Shown in pieces: positions 50,101 to 59,365 of a stretch of DNA of 64,000 nucleotides (positions within the stretch are counted from its first letter, which is position 1; each line of letters begins with the position of its first letter). The notes under the pieces were generated by a model. It was given only the letters and a program-made list of their open reading frames with translations. It was not told the DNA's origin and did no database searches. Made by a program: the position numbers and the translations under genes. Source of the DNA: Mya arenaria (taxonomy: Eukaryota; Mollusca; Bivalvia; Myida; Myidae). The stretch covers positions 76,635,232 through 76,699,231 of the forward strand of contig NC_069126.1 in assembly GCF_026914265.1 (NCBI RefSeq), written 5' to 3'.

Positions 50101-53100
50101 TCTTAAATAAGATTGAGTCCAACAAGCAAAGACTTCTTTAAGAACTATCACATTAACAGGAAAGATGACACTAAGATTTCAGACTGTCTAAATATGTATG
50201 CAACCGTCAAGGGATTTCAATTTTATTTCACACAAATCTTTGCAAGTCCATATTGATATAAATGTGTTCTTTATACCTAAATTACTATGGCATGTAGTTG
50301 AAATTCAGGTCATGTGTTGATTTCATGTACGCATTTGTGCTTCCTGATTTCAGTGTTGGGTCACTGATGAGCAATATAACCTACTTGCTGGCTCACATTG
50401 AACGAAGGTAAATTAAACTCATTTACTGACCTAGAGTGTTGAAGAAAATAAAGTGGTTTAATTGTAATAGTGGTGTTGTTGTTGGCTTGCACTAACCTGG
50501 GTGATATATTTTTTTTGAAAGATGTTTAAATAAATTGTATGTCAAAGGTTACAATTCTGCACTATATGAGCATATGTAGGAAGGCCTATAACACTGAACC
50601 GAAGGTTTTTTGTCCCACGCCCAAAGGTAGGTGTGTGTTTGTGTGTGTGTGTGCATGCGTGCGTGGGTGTCCGGGCATCATAGTTATTGCCATTTGTCCA
50701 TTTGTTAATTATCATACTATATTTTGTCCGGAGCAAATCTTGAAAAGTCTTTAAGATTTCGACTTCAAACTTTATATACAGAAATATCTCATTGAGGTGA
50801 AGTGCACAGATTCCATAACTCTGGGTGCAGTATGTTTTTAAGTTATTGCCCCGTTAATGTTCATTGTTATCCTTGGTTGTAAGGCGATGTTCTCAAATGG
50901 GCGGGGAATTATAAGTATCTGTCATGTGTTTCCGGTACAGATAGAAAAATCCGACCCAAGGGCACGCGCGTAAGCCGGTAACCAGGCTTGCCGAGTTATG
51001 GTCATGCAGCGTGCCAGAGGGTCGGATTTTTCGATCCGGACCGGAAAAACATGATTGATATTTTTTCTTGCATACCTAAAATTATGAAATTGTGGGAAAA
51101 TTGACGTAGAAAACGTACTTTTGTACATTTTACCAAAAAGCGCGTGCGACGTTGTGTACTGACGTCATAAAGCGCAGTAATTTTAAATCACTATTGACGT
51201 CAAATAGTTCCTTTAAAAATCGCGCTTTTACGATTATTTATTTTCAATTTTAATTAAAATTATTGTATACTTATATTTTTGATTCCGCTTTATTGAAATT
51301 GCATAATATACTTTTCATAAACCATACAATAAAAGAAATAAAAAGTGGCGCTTTGTTGCGCGTGACTCATCTTACATGGGGGGTGTAAGATGAGTTTTTC
51401 CAGCACCGGTCAAATGACCGGAAACACACGTCCTGTATGCAAGAAAAGGCAGTCTGTGACCGATCTTGTTGAAATTGATAGAAGTAAGCATTGAAACAAG
51501 TTCAATAAACTTTTGTATCAAAATACCAAGATTGTGTTATTTTATTTATATCATCAATTCTGATTTGATAAAATAAAATGTAACACACATTTTCAATGCT
51601 ATTTATTTATGACGTCAAATTAAAAGTTATTAGACTACTACTAACAGGTAAATTACTAATATCATGATGTTGTTTCATGATGGCAACATCAATTATGATT
51701 AACTCATTTTAATTCCATAATAATGGCAACTGTAGCCAAAAGTGCAAAAAGAAATCCTGCATTGAAATGAGGGCCAGGGGGGTAATTAATCAAGATTTCA
51801 CCTAGGATTCCCGATGAAATGCCCCCCTGGTGTTCAAATGCAAGGTGAGGGCAAAGTGAGCTTTGTAAAATTTAAGTCTCTTAAATTGGTTCTGTTTTAG
51901 GGCTAAACATGAGACAGTTGTAAAACCTACTATTATATGTAGTAACTACTATCATATACTTATACGTACACCAATACACCAACTGACTTTGAATAGAATA
52001 ATGTTTATGAAATACTGTCCATTGTTCAAATGATAAAGCCTGCCTTATCAACCAAAATATATTTTTTTCTTTAATTTTTCTTTAAGATTTCTCAAGATGG
52101 TGTTGTTTATCAAGTACTGGGCTCACACAAATGACATGGCTGGTTCTTTGCCGCGGCCGTTGTCTGTAACCAGTTACATGCTCACCCTCCTCATGATCGC
52201 GTACTTCCAGAAACTAAATATCCTACCCCCACTGAAGGAACTCTACAAGGACCCTTGTATGTATATAATTGGCATCCCAAAGAAAACAGGGACAACAGCT
52301 TAGTATTTGGTTAAAAAGCAAGACCATAAGAAAACTGAAAGAGAAACATTTATTTGTGATTCTGAGCTTTTTTGCTGTTTGACATAAAATTTACATGAAA
52401 TTGTTCTGACATAAAACACAGATGTCATTGAGCCGAATGTTATGAGGAGTGGTATATTTTAAGTTAAATTGTACTTTAAAATGTGCTATATACACACATA
52501 CTTTTAAGATTAATTTACTATGATATTCTATTGAATGATCATTTTTTATGGCTTCTGTTCACTCCTCACTTTTTGTTGTTTGCCTCCGCTGAGCCTGGCA
52601 GTCCCAATAGCATCTGTTCACTACTCACTTTCTGTTGTTTGCCTCCGCTGAGCCTGGCAGTCCCAATGGCGTCTGTTCACTACTCACTTTCTGTTTTCTA
52701 CCTCAGTTGAGCCTGGCAGTCCCAATGGCGTCTGTTCACTACTCACTTTCTGTTTTCTACCTCAGTTGAGCCTGGCAGTCTCAATGGCGTCTGTTCACTA
52801 CTCACTTTCTGTTTTCTACCTCAGTTGAGCCTGGCAGTCCCAATGGTAACTGGGAGCAGCTCTGCAAAATCACGTTCAGGGAAGACATCGCGGCCTTGAT
52901 GTCAAGCAACTGTAAGTAGATGTGGTCTGTTTTATGTGAACATTTGAGACATCATCTGCAAAAATGAGTCATGTTGAGGTATTTATGCTTACAACAAAAC
53001 ACAATTTGATCAATAGATGTAATCACAAAACAAAGTTTAAACAATGTGTTATTCAATTAAAGATCCTTAAAGAAAATATGTAAAAATAGCTACAATTGTC

Positions 53101-54019
53101 TGCGTATAAGGCACGAAATCAAGTTTGACCTGTTATGGGAAAAAAGCATGCTTTTTTCACTTTTTGGGAAAATATTCTGGGATAAAATGGAGTCAATAAA
53201 GCAGTAAATATATGAACCAGAAACATCATTTAATGAATCATGAGATTCATGTTATAATTTTTTTTATTAAAAATTGTTAGAGGCTATTTTTTCAGAAAAA
53301 AACAGGGTCTTGCCCTCGGCTACCGCAATGAAGGCAAAACAGCCCTGATAGTAAATGGTTTAGTGCAAAATGGAGTAAAGGACTACATGTATTATGTGTT
53401 TTTTGTCTATCGTAATTGCTTTGTCTAAATTTCAGCTGTAAAGACCTCTAACCTTATCCAAGGTTTCTTTGACATGTATGCCAACTTTGAATTCAACAAG
53501 AACATCATTGATGTCCATAATGGTGAGATAATTGAGGGAACACATTACTTTGACATCTACATTGCTAACCCACATGAAGCACGTCATAACGTCTGCCGGA
53601 ATGTGCCTAAACGGGGAGTGTCTAGGTTCCAGTTATTGTGCCAAGAAAGTGCTATAAGTTTGAAGGGAAAACATGAACAATCTTCAATTGGAATTAAAGA
53701 CTCTTCATCAGTTGGAGGTAAAAATAGTCAAGGCAAGGGAGGTAAAGACACAGCTTGGGGCTTACAACGGTTACTTCCCTTGGCAAAGAAAAGTTCCAAT
53801 GAAGCTCAAGATTTTATAGAGAACTTGTTCAACGAAAACACAGTCATGGAAATTGTTAAAACTAATGATTCTGACATAGAGATAGCAGTGCAAAAAACGA
53901 ACGCTAATTCTGACAGCTATGAATCAGAAGGTGGAAAAATTGTTAGCTCGGAGAAGCAAGATTTAGACTCGCCATCTTCCAAAAACAGAAGGAGAAAAAG
54001 ACGCTATAAGAAGGTGTAA
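38188..54019 (+). CDS. MTPAP: mitochondrial poly(A) polymerase (MTPAP/PAPD1 type), 11 coding exons
   Basis: Exons: 38188-38302, 41297-41334, 42452-42625, 42813-42977, 45811-45915, 47730-47849, 48629-48768, 50354-50407, 52087-52256, 52825-52911, 53436-54019. Phases agree; 1752 nt, 583 aa (human MTPAP 582). It extends poly(A) on mitochondrial mRNAs. Residues 1-40 are a basic, acid-poor presequence (MAAPMQYVKLNYLTKYFQNR ... YYSR). An RL (RNP-like) domain follows (LLVAFNTYENVGIADIIKKL). The nucleotidyltransferase core has FGS at 211-213, SDLD with D225 and D227, and the third Asp D280 in VDISLNN. The PAP-associated region includes YIANPHEARHNVCRNV, and WGLQRLLPLA near the C-terminus matches the family. 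The tail is acidic, then ends RRKRRYKKV. Exon 1 (donor GTTTGT) and the 38-nt exon 2 are inferred from phase and targeting character. Exon 10's acceptor is tandemly repeated. Confidence 0.94.
38890..40375 (+). mobile_element. 1.5-kb TIR transposon, PIF/Harbinger-like, MTPAP intron 1
   Basis: Termini GGCCAAAAAAAAAAATAGGT on the left and inverted ACCTATTTTGTTTGGCC-like sequence on the right, flanked by a 3-bp TTA on both sides (38887-38889, 40376-40378). A 3-bp TWA duplication is the PIF/Harbinger hallmark; the assignment is otherwise inference. It carries a plus-strand frame from 39081. An A-run and C-run lie near the right end (about 40285-40311). Confidence 0.65.
39081..39587 (+). CDS. unidentified ORF within the Harbinger-like element
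   Basis: Begins MAAPMSSSSVLGLKLKRCSH and stays open for 168 codons. The first 71 codons look coding (VWHIYHDTNVGKSSVTIKCS); after a GAAG|GTATAG donor-like site at 39294 the sequence becomes hydrophobic and AT-rich, like intron. I do not recognise the protein. It may be the first exon of an accessory gene of the element. It could splice in phase to MTPAP exon 2, giving an alternative N-terminus. Confidence 0.4.
   Translation: MAAPMSSSSVLGLKLKRCSHNKTDKNILVSLPNNKNIEDVWHIYHDTNVGKSSVTIKCSTEMSGATNFDVEGIVFVFWQTIYFSFKFQNNGHVFKISPAMNYCVLSTKLVFVFLSLSYSAINVNSAKLVKISLFWYFVGMSFGRKLFGLKTLVGLLFNIKFKIIPKLY
40376..41296. other. MTPAP intron 1, right part: nothing recognised
   Basis: AT-rich intron sequence between the Harbinger-like element and the small exon 2. 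No repeat copy or RNA was recognised. Confidence 0.4.
41418..41760. mobile_element. degenerate TTAA MITE, family D copy 2, MTPAP intron 2
   Basis: The right end is AGCTGAGCTCTTGCAGATTG (reverse strand) beside TTAA at 41761-41764; the left end is eroded (GGCTTCACTTTCAAAGATTG). Internal landmarks such as TAATGTTTTATGGCT match the younger copy at 32673-33025. Confidence 0.65.
43380..44790 (+). mobile_element. tandem-core element with hairpins, MTPAP intron 4
   Basis: A hairpin-forming stretch CCCCTCTTACAGGGAGGGG lies at the left edge, and a second hairpin (ACCCCCCCCATAAAACA / TGTTTTTATGGGGGGTT) at 43513-43546. About four diverged units of about 180 bp follow (GTTGTGCACCTGGGG, GAGTTATGGCC, GGCATTTCTGGTC). 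One unit has undergone a local 77-bp expansion (43722-44335). The class is probably the same as the intron elements of ASCC2. Confidence 0.55.
43722..44335. repeat. 77-bp minisatellite nested in an older repeat unit
   Basis: Eight copies starting GCACACAGTAAGGGGAGAG at 43722, 43799, 43876, 43953, 44030, 44107, 44181 and 44258. They are nearly identical; the sixth lacks three bases. Surrounding units of the element are diverged, so this expansion is much younger than its host. Confidence 0.95.
44791..45810. other. MTPAP intron 4, right part: nothing recognised
   Basis: AT-rich intron sequence up to the exon 5 acceptor (TTCTTTTTAG). No further feature recognised. Confidence 0.4.
45990..47040. 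repeat. 31-bp minisatellite, MTPAP intron 5
   Basis: About 34 copies of a 31-bp unit (GGGTAGAAACCAGCACTGAT, then GATCATTTCAT). Two variants are spatially sorted: GATGATCATTT dominates the left two thirds and GATGTCCATTT the right third. The array starts about 75 bp after the exon 5 donor. Confidence 0.96.
47041..47729. other. MTPAP intron 5, right part
   Basis: A B-box-like GGTTCGAGTCCC on the minus strand at about 47068-47079 suggests an eroded tRNA-derived SINE head, but no body was recognised. Otherwise nothing seen. Confidence 0.3.
48146..48222. repeat. hairpin with 26-nt arms, MTPAP intron 6
   Basis: Left arm CGAGGGGTGAAAGCGAAAAA... (48146-48172) pairs with the right arm at 48197-48222 with one mismatch and one bulge, across a 24-nt loop. 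The size of about 77 nt is like a microRNA precursor but may equally be a small inverted-repeat element. Confidence 0.6.
48900..50060. repeat. about 31-bp degenerate minisatellite, MTPAP intron 7
   Basis: About 35 copies of GCTCATTGTTTGCAAATGTC followed by CTCTGACCTTA. The left end holds identical copies with TGCTAATG, while copies to the right are diverged and of unequal length. A 115-bp segment is itself duplicated (TGTTCTTTGACCTAATAGC at about 49213 and 49352). Confidence 0.93.
50633..50660. repeat. short (GT)n-rich tract
   Basis: Alternating GTGTGTTTGTGTGTGTGTG in MTPAP intron 8; a minor microsatellite. Confidence 0.8.
50925..51431 (+). mobile_element. non-autonomous TIR element, family B copy 2, MTPAP intron 8
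   Basis: Termini TGTGTTTCCGGT (about 50928) and ACCGGAAACACA (about 51419-51430) are inverted repeats. An inner palindrome (AAAAATCCGACCC / GGGTCGGATTTTT) flanks GGCACGCGCGTAAGCCGG. Homologous to 25650-25993 on the other strand. About 505 bp, no coding capacity. Confidence 0.7.
52585..52848 (+). repeat. 59-bp repeat amplifying the exon 10 splice acceptor, MTPAP
   Basis: Five copies with GAGCCTGGCAGTCCCAATGG at 52591, 52650, 52709, 52768 and 52827, exactly 59 bp apart; the last is the true start of exon 10. The last three copies have the acceptor TTTTCTACCTCAG|TT (AG ending at 52706, 52765, 52824), while the first two read TTTGCCTCCGCTG and lack it. Since 59 is not a multiple of three, use of either upstream acceptor would shift the frame and soon meet a stop. 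Confidence 0.96.
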
Positions 54020-54747
54020 AAGAATACGTTCATTTAAAAAAAATTGAAATGAAAAAAAGAAGCTATTTTTGCAGGTATTCAAATTTCTACATGTAGAATG
54101 GAACAAATTACAAATCTATTTTTGTGCACAGAAAGAAAGTATGTACAATGGATTCACCATTCTTAGGCGTCTACTATGTTCAGTGCAGTCTGACTTGAGG
54201 AGCTTTTGGTCGATCATCTCTAAACATGGATGATATGTGTATGGGCAAAATATCTCGAGCTAAGTTGGATACCATGCCATGAAGCTCTAGTCACTTTCGA
54301 GTTATTGCACTTAAACTGCTTGAGCTTTCCATTCTGTTACTTGAGGCGTTTTTGTGTGATTACCGTATTACAAATTTTAGACACTGTGCATAGGCAGAAT
54401 ATCTGGGTCAGTGACTTCATAGTTATTGCCCTTTAAAGGCTTGAAAACAAAAAACTTGATTGTCAGCGGCGTTTCTTGTGCCATAAACCAAATTGGACTA
54501 AATATTTGGGCAGAATACCTTAATAACCTGCCATGTCATCCGAGTCAGTTCAGAGATCTGGCCCTTGAAATGCGGAAATTACATACACTTTTTAAAAAAA
54601 CAAAACATTCATACTCTTGATGGTTGTTACTTTTGATGGTTTTATCTTGTGACAGTTTGCCATTCTTAATATGTTTTGAATTTAAAGTTTATTACATTTG
54701 TATTAGTTAAATTTACTTGAACAAAAGGTGCGTAAAAATCTTGCGTA
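54020..54747 (+). other. probable 3'UTR of MTPAP
   Basis: Follows the stop codon with no intron signal. It holds two diverged copies of a satellite-like segment (GGCAAAATATCTCG near 54243 and GGCAGAATATCTGGG near 54394, each followed by TTATTGC), so part of the UTR is repeat-derived. Confidence 0.55.
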
Positions 54748-54753
54748 AATAAA
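54748..54753 (+). promoter_or_regulatory. candidate poly(A) signal of MTPAP
   Basis: AATAAA about 730 nt after the stop codon, followed by TTTGAGTAGATC and T-rich sequence. Confidence 0.5.
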
Positions 54754-55238
54754 GATATTTGAGTAGATCTTATCTCTGATCTGTTATATTGGAAGATTTA
54801 ACCGATTTCTTGCATTTTTACTCTGGTACAAAGCTAAAAGGTCAAAGTGTCACTTAGAGGTCAAGACTACATGTCAGTAATTAGATGCCATTATTCATCT
54901 TGGCTTTTACGTCATTTGCTTTGCTTTGTCTGAAATAATGGCTTTACTGTGTGCATAACCTGCTAAAGGTCAAGGTCACACTAAGATATTAGCACACTTC
55001 TTGCACATGGTACATTTGTGTCCAGACTGAAACTGGCCAACATGGGGATTTCAAGGCACAGATGCAATTACCACACAATATTTGATGCATCCTATGCAAG
55101 ACCGAGTTCCCTAGGTCAAGGCTAAATGTAATGTGAGATGCAATTCTGTATAAATTTGATGTGTTCTCTACTGTAGCAAAGTCCTGATTTGACATGTTTG
55201 TAAACATAAGCTAGAAATGCTGCAATGCGGCAAAGCAG

Positions 55239-56694
55239 TTTTTAGCTCTACTGGCCAAAGGCCAGAAGAGCTTATGCGATGGTAATGTGTCTGTGCGTCT
55301 GTAAACAATTGCTTGTGAACACGATACAGTCTTCAGTTTTGATTGTATCTGGATGAAACTTGTACAGTATCTAGATATCCATTAGAGCTGGGTTCCTTTC
55401 GAAAACCAGCCAGATCCGCCCATGCATGCCTAGATTATGGCCCTTGATAGTATAAAAAAATGCTATTGTGTAAACAATTGGTTGTGAACACGATACAGTC
55501 TTCAGTTTTGATTGTATCTCAATAAACTTGTACAGTATCTAGATATCCAATAGAGCTCGGTTCCTTTCGAAAACTAGCCAGATCCGCCCATGCATGCCTA
55601 GATTATGGCCCTTGATAGCATAAAAAAATGCTATTGTGTAAACAATTGGTTGTGAACACGATACAGTCTTCAGTTTTGATTGTATCTCAATGAAACTTGT
55701 ACAGTATCTAGATATCCAATAGAGCTCGGTTCCTTTCGAAAACCGGCCAGATCCGCCCATGCATGCCTAGATTATGGCCCTTGATAGTATTAAAAAATGC
55801 TATTGTGTAAACAATTGGTTGTGAACACGATACAGTCTTCAGTTTTGATTGTATCTCAATGAAACTTGTACAGTATCTAGATATGCATTAGAGCTCGGTT
55901 CCTTTCGAAAACCAGCCAGATCCGCCCATGAATGCCTAGATTATGGGCCATGAAAGTTTTAAAGAAATGCTTTCTATTTTTAGCCAGGTCTGCATGAGCG
56001 AATTCTATTTTTAGCCAAGTTTACATGTACATGTAAATTCAAGTCTAGAGTTAAGGGAGACAATTTGCAAGTCTAGGATTTTGAGAGACAATTGGCTTTT
56101 TGCTTCTGCAAGTGATTTTGTGAATTACTCTGCCTTGTTCTTGTTGAAAGCCCAAAGGCCATTTTTTAGCTTTAAGTTCTGTAGTTTGTGCATTCATCTT
56201 AACAAAATTGGTTGTGAATGTTTAAGTTATGCACCTGGTGTCATTACTGGCCACACCCAGGGTTCACAGATTTGGTAAACATAAATCTGGAAAGGTTTGA
56301 AAATCTTTTTGTGTGTTTGTGCATCCATCTCAGCACAATTGATTGTGAATGTTTGTTCAAATTGATCAATGTTGTCCTAGGATGCCCTTGACATTGATCT
56401 TTTGACCAACTTTTTTTAACTTTTAAAACTACAGAAGTTTTTACTATGAGTACAGTTTTGAAAGCATTTTTTTTGGTCAGATGACTTTTACTTGGCACAT
56501 ATTAAAATAGTTCATGCAACTAATCTGCTTACAATACTTAATGGGCTCAGATGTTGAACGTGCTACGTTTTCAGGTAAACCAAACACAAAACATAAACTA
56601 TGTCCGTGCCTTTTACCCATACATACATGCTCTGGATTGAGATGACCACAAAAGCCATGCCAGTAGAGCATAGGCCCTTTTGGGCCTCTTGTTT
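55239..56694 (+). mobile_element. hairpin-ended tandem-core element (pearl/Helitron-like), intergenic
   Basis: Begins TTTTAGCTCTACTGGCCAAA with a hairpin (CTCTACTGGCC / GGCCAGAAGAG). Four units of about 169 bp follow (TGTGAACACGATACAGTC, CTTGTACAGTATCTAGATAT, CCGCCCATGCATGCCTAG). The right end has CATGCCAGTAGAGCATAGG and a hairpin GGCCCttttGGGCC. The left and right termini share the inverted TACTGGC / GCCAGTA. No coding capacity. Confidence 0.7.
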
Positions 56695-57133
56695 GATGGT
56701 GGCTATCAGATTTTTTCACAATTATTTTTTGTGTCCAAATACAAGACATTTGTTATAGGCATCAGTTTCTGCAACCTTCATTTTACCAGTTTTCTATTTC
56801 GGCATAACTCAATTCCCCCAATGAACACCTTTCGTACATCTCTACATTTTCTGTATACACAAAAACGTTCTTCATTATTGTTAATCTTAACTTAGTTCAT
56901 TGAGCACTGGAACCTGTCCCTGACCTCACAAATACCAAATGAAACCCCCATAGTCATTACTAGTGCCAAGTTTCATCACTAAATAGTATTCCTTATTAAA
57001 GTTGATGAACGAGAACCGTTCTATTTTTTATTACAGTGACCTTGACCTACATAGACCAAATGCAACTCCAAGGCTCGTTTCCGCGTGAGCTTACTACCTA
57101 CCAAGTTTCATTATTATATCATGCTATTTAGCG

Positions 57134-58085
57134 GAAACGCCCGCGCAATGACAACCTTATTCTTATTACTCGCCCGCGCAATGACAACCTCATTCTTATT
57201 ACTCGCCCGCGCAATGACAACCTCATTCTTATTACTCGCCCGCGCAATGACAACCTCATTCTTATTACTCGCCCGCGCAATGACATCGCCCGCGCAATGA
57301 CAACCTCATTCTTATAACTCGCCCGCGCAATGACAACCTCATTCTTATAACTCGCCCGCGCAATGACAACCTCATTCTTATTACTCGCCCGCGCAATGAC
57401 AACCTCATTCTTATTACTCGCCCGCGCAATGACAACCTCATTCTTATAACTCGCCCGCGCAATGACAACCTCATTCTTATTACTCGCCCGTACAATGACA
57501 ACCTCATTCTTATAACTCGCCCGCGCAATGACAACCTCATTCTTATAACTCGCCCGTACAATGACAACCTCATTCTTATAACTCGCCCGCGCAATGACAA
57601 CCTCATTCTTATTACTCGCCCGTGCAATGACAACCTCTTTCTTATTACTCGCCCGCGCAATGACAACCTCATTCTTATTACTCGCCCGCGCAATGACAAC
57701 CTCATTCTTATAAGTTAACTCGCCCGCGCAATGACAACTCTCATTCTTATTACTCGCCCGCGCAATGACAACCTCATTCTTATTACTCGCCCGCGCAATG
57801 ACAACCTCATTCTTATTACTCGCCCGTACAATGACAACCTCATTCTTATTACTCGCCCGCGCAATGACAACCTCATTCTTATTACTCGCCCGTACAATGA
57901 CAACCTCATTCTTATAACTCGCCCGCACAATGACAACCTCATTCGTATTACTCGCCCGCACAATGACCACCTCATTCTTATAACTCGCCCGCACAATGAC
58001 AACCTCATTCTTATAACTCGCCCGCACAATGACCACCTCATTCTTATTACTCGCCCGCACAATGACAACCTCAATCCTATTACTC
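57134..58085. repeat. 30-bp minisatellite
   Basis: About 31 copies of CGCCCGCGCAATGACAACCT followed by CATTCTTATTA or CATTCTTATAA, with point variants (CGTACAATG, CGCACAATG). The units tend to be sorted left to right by variant. Three minus-strand frames and one plus-strand frame run open through it because 30 is a multiple of three; I do not read these as genes. Confidence 0.96.
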
Positions 58086-58774
58086 GGTGTTCGTTTAGAA
58101 CATGGGTAAAAATTGCTGCATTTCGCTGCGTGAGAATTGAAGAGATTACGAACATCCATGTATTAAATCCACTATTTGCAAATGTCAAAATAGTCAACTT
58201 TATAGCCACCTTTCCCCGCCGGACGTGACTCTTTAAGGACGTTATAAAGCTACATACAACACGGTCGTGTGCCGGATGCCGGAGTTCAAAGCCGCGTGGT
58301 AAATATTTAATGAACATATATGACACTGTACTCATTATAACAGCCGTGGGGAGAGATTTCTGCAGTCGAGGGTTAAATAATTCTCGAGTAATGACGTTCA
58401 CAACGCAGGTGACCGTTGTCTGATAAGTGACATGCCTTTATACTTCATTAAACAAAGCTTTAAATCGGGTTTATAATGAAATAACACACAGGATTTGTTT
58501 TGCCATTTTCCCACTGAAAGTTATGTTATGAAACGTCAAATGTTATTTTTCGGTGAAATTTTCGCTTAACTTTCCCGTTATAGAATCTAGTAGAAGCTAC
58601 CCAAACAGATAGGAGCAATTTGTCCGAATGAGGCATTCGTTGCAGACGATTATTTACTTGCACCTGTGTACGACACTTGAACTAACACCAATGATGGCCA
58701 CGCACGGGACTAGGGCGTATCACGTGACTCAGTCTCCAAATGGCAACGGTGACCAATACAACTGGAGCGTGTAA

Positions 58775-59036
58775 GCTTATTTATACTCGCACTCGGGCCA
58801 GGCCTTTTTGGCGAGTGCTTCGATAAGATTGTTAGTCATTTTAGGTATTTGGAACATAGTGCACAGACATAATGTAACCCTATTTAGAGCTGCCCTTGTT
58901 CTTAAACGTGCCCCTGTCACATGGGGCCCTCATTTAACGTCCCTCCCGGAATACTACGAGTATTGTTAGTGGTGCGGCGGGGAATCGAACCTGCGAGCTC
59001 TGGATAGACAGTCAAGTGCATTACCACTAGATCATT
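58775..59036 (-). mobile_element. tRNA-headed SINE, family 1, near full length
   Basis: On the minus strand it has an A box (TGATCTAGTGGTAATGC), a B box (GGTTCGATTCC) at tRNA spacing, then the body shared with 5729-5963 (GGGAGGGACGTTAAATGAG, GACTAACAATCTTATCGAAG) and the end TATAAATAAGC. Confidence 0.85.
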
Positions 59037-59195
59037 AAAAACAGCTGTTGCTATACTTGAGGCGCCAAAAGTAGTTGTGTGTAATTATGACACGCTGTTG
59101 TATTTTATAGCTATATGTAACGATAACGTTGTTGAAATGTATTTTATCTATAGCCACACCTGAGGATTTCAGCTACAGCTTTTTATATACATATC

Positions 59196-59365
59196 AGGGG
59201 CGGATCCAGGATTCCACATAAGAGGGGGCGTAACGTTTTGAAACGCGCCCATCCCTCTGAACCGAAATTAACTTTGTTTTAAATGTTGGCAGGGTTTTTT
59301 GGGTTTTCCTCCAAGACAATTTTAACGATTTCTAGTCCGAAATGGTGCATTTTGGGCGTATTTCT
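59196..59365 (+). repeat. dispersed repeat beginning AGGGGCGGATCCAGGA, copy 2
   Basis: Shares AGGGGCGGATCCAGGATT, GCGTAACGTTTTGA, TTTTAACGATTTCTAG and TTTTGGGCG with 24631-24795, in the same order and orientation. Confidence 0.7.

Noticed and set aside
57128-58401. 343- and 228-codon minus-strand frames with NEVVIARASN or MRLSLRGRVI repeats
   Set aside because: Overlapping frames through the same 30-bp array; no splice signals or unique domain.
58970-59036. A tRNA gene on the minus strand
   Set aside because: It is the head of a dispersed SINE whose body recurs at 5729-5963.
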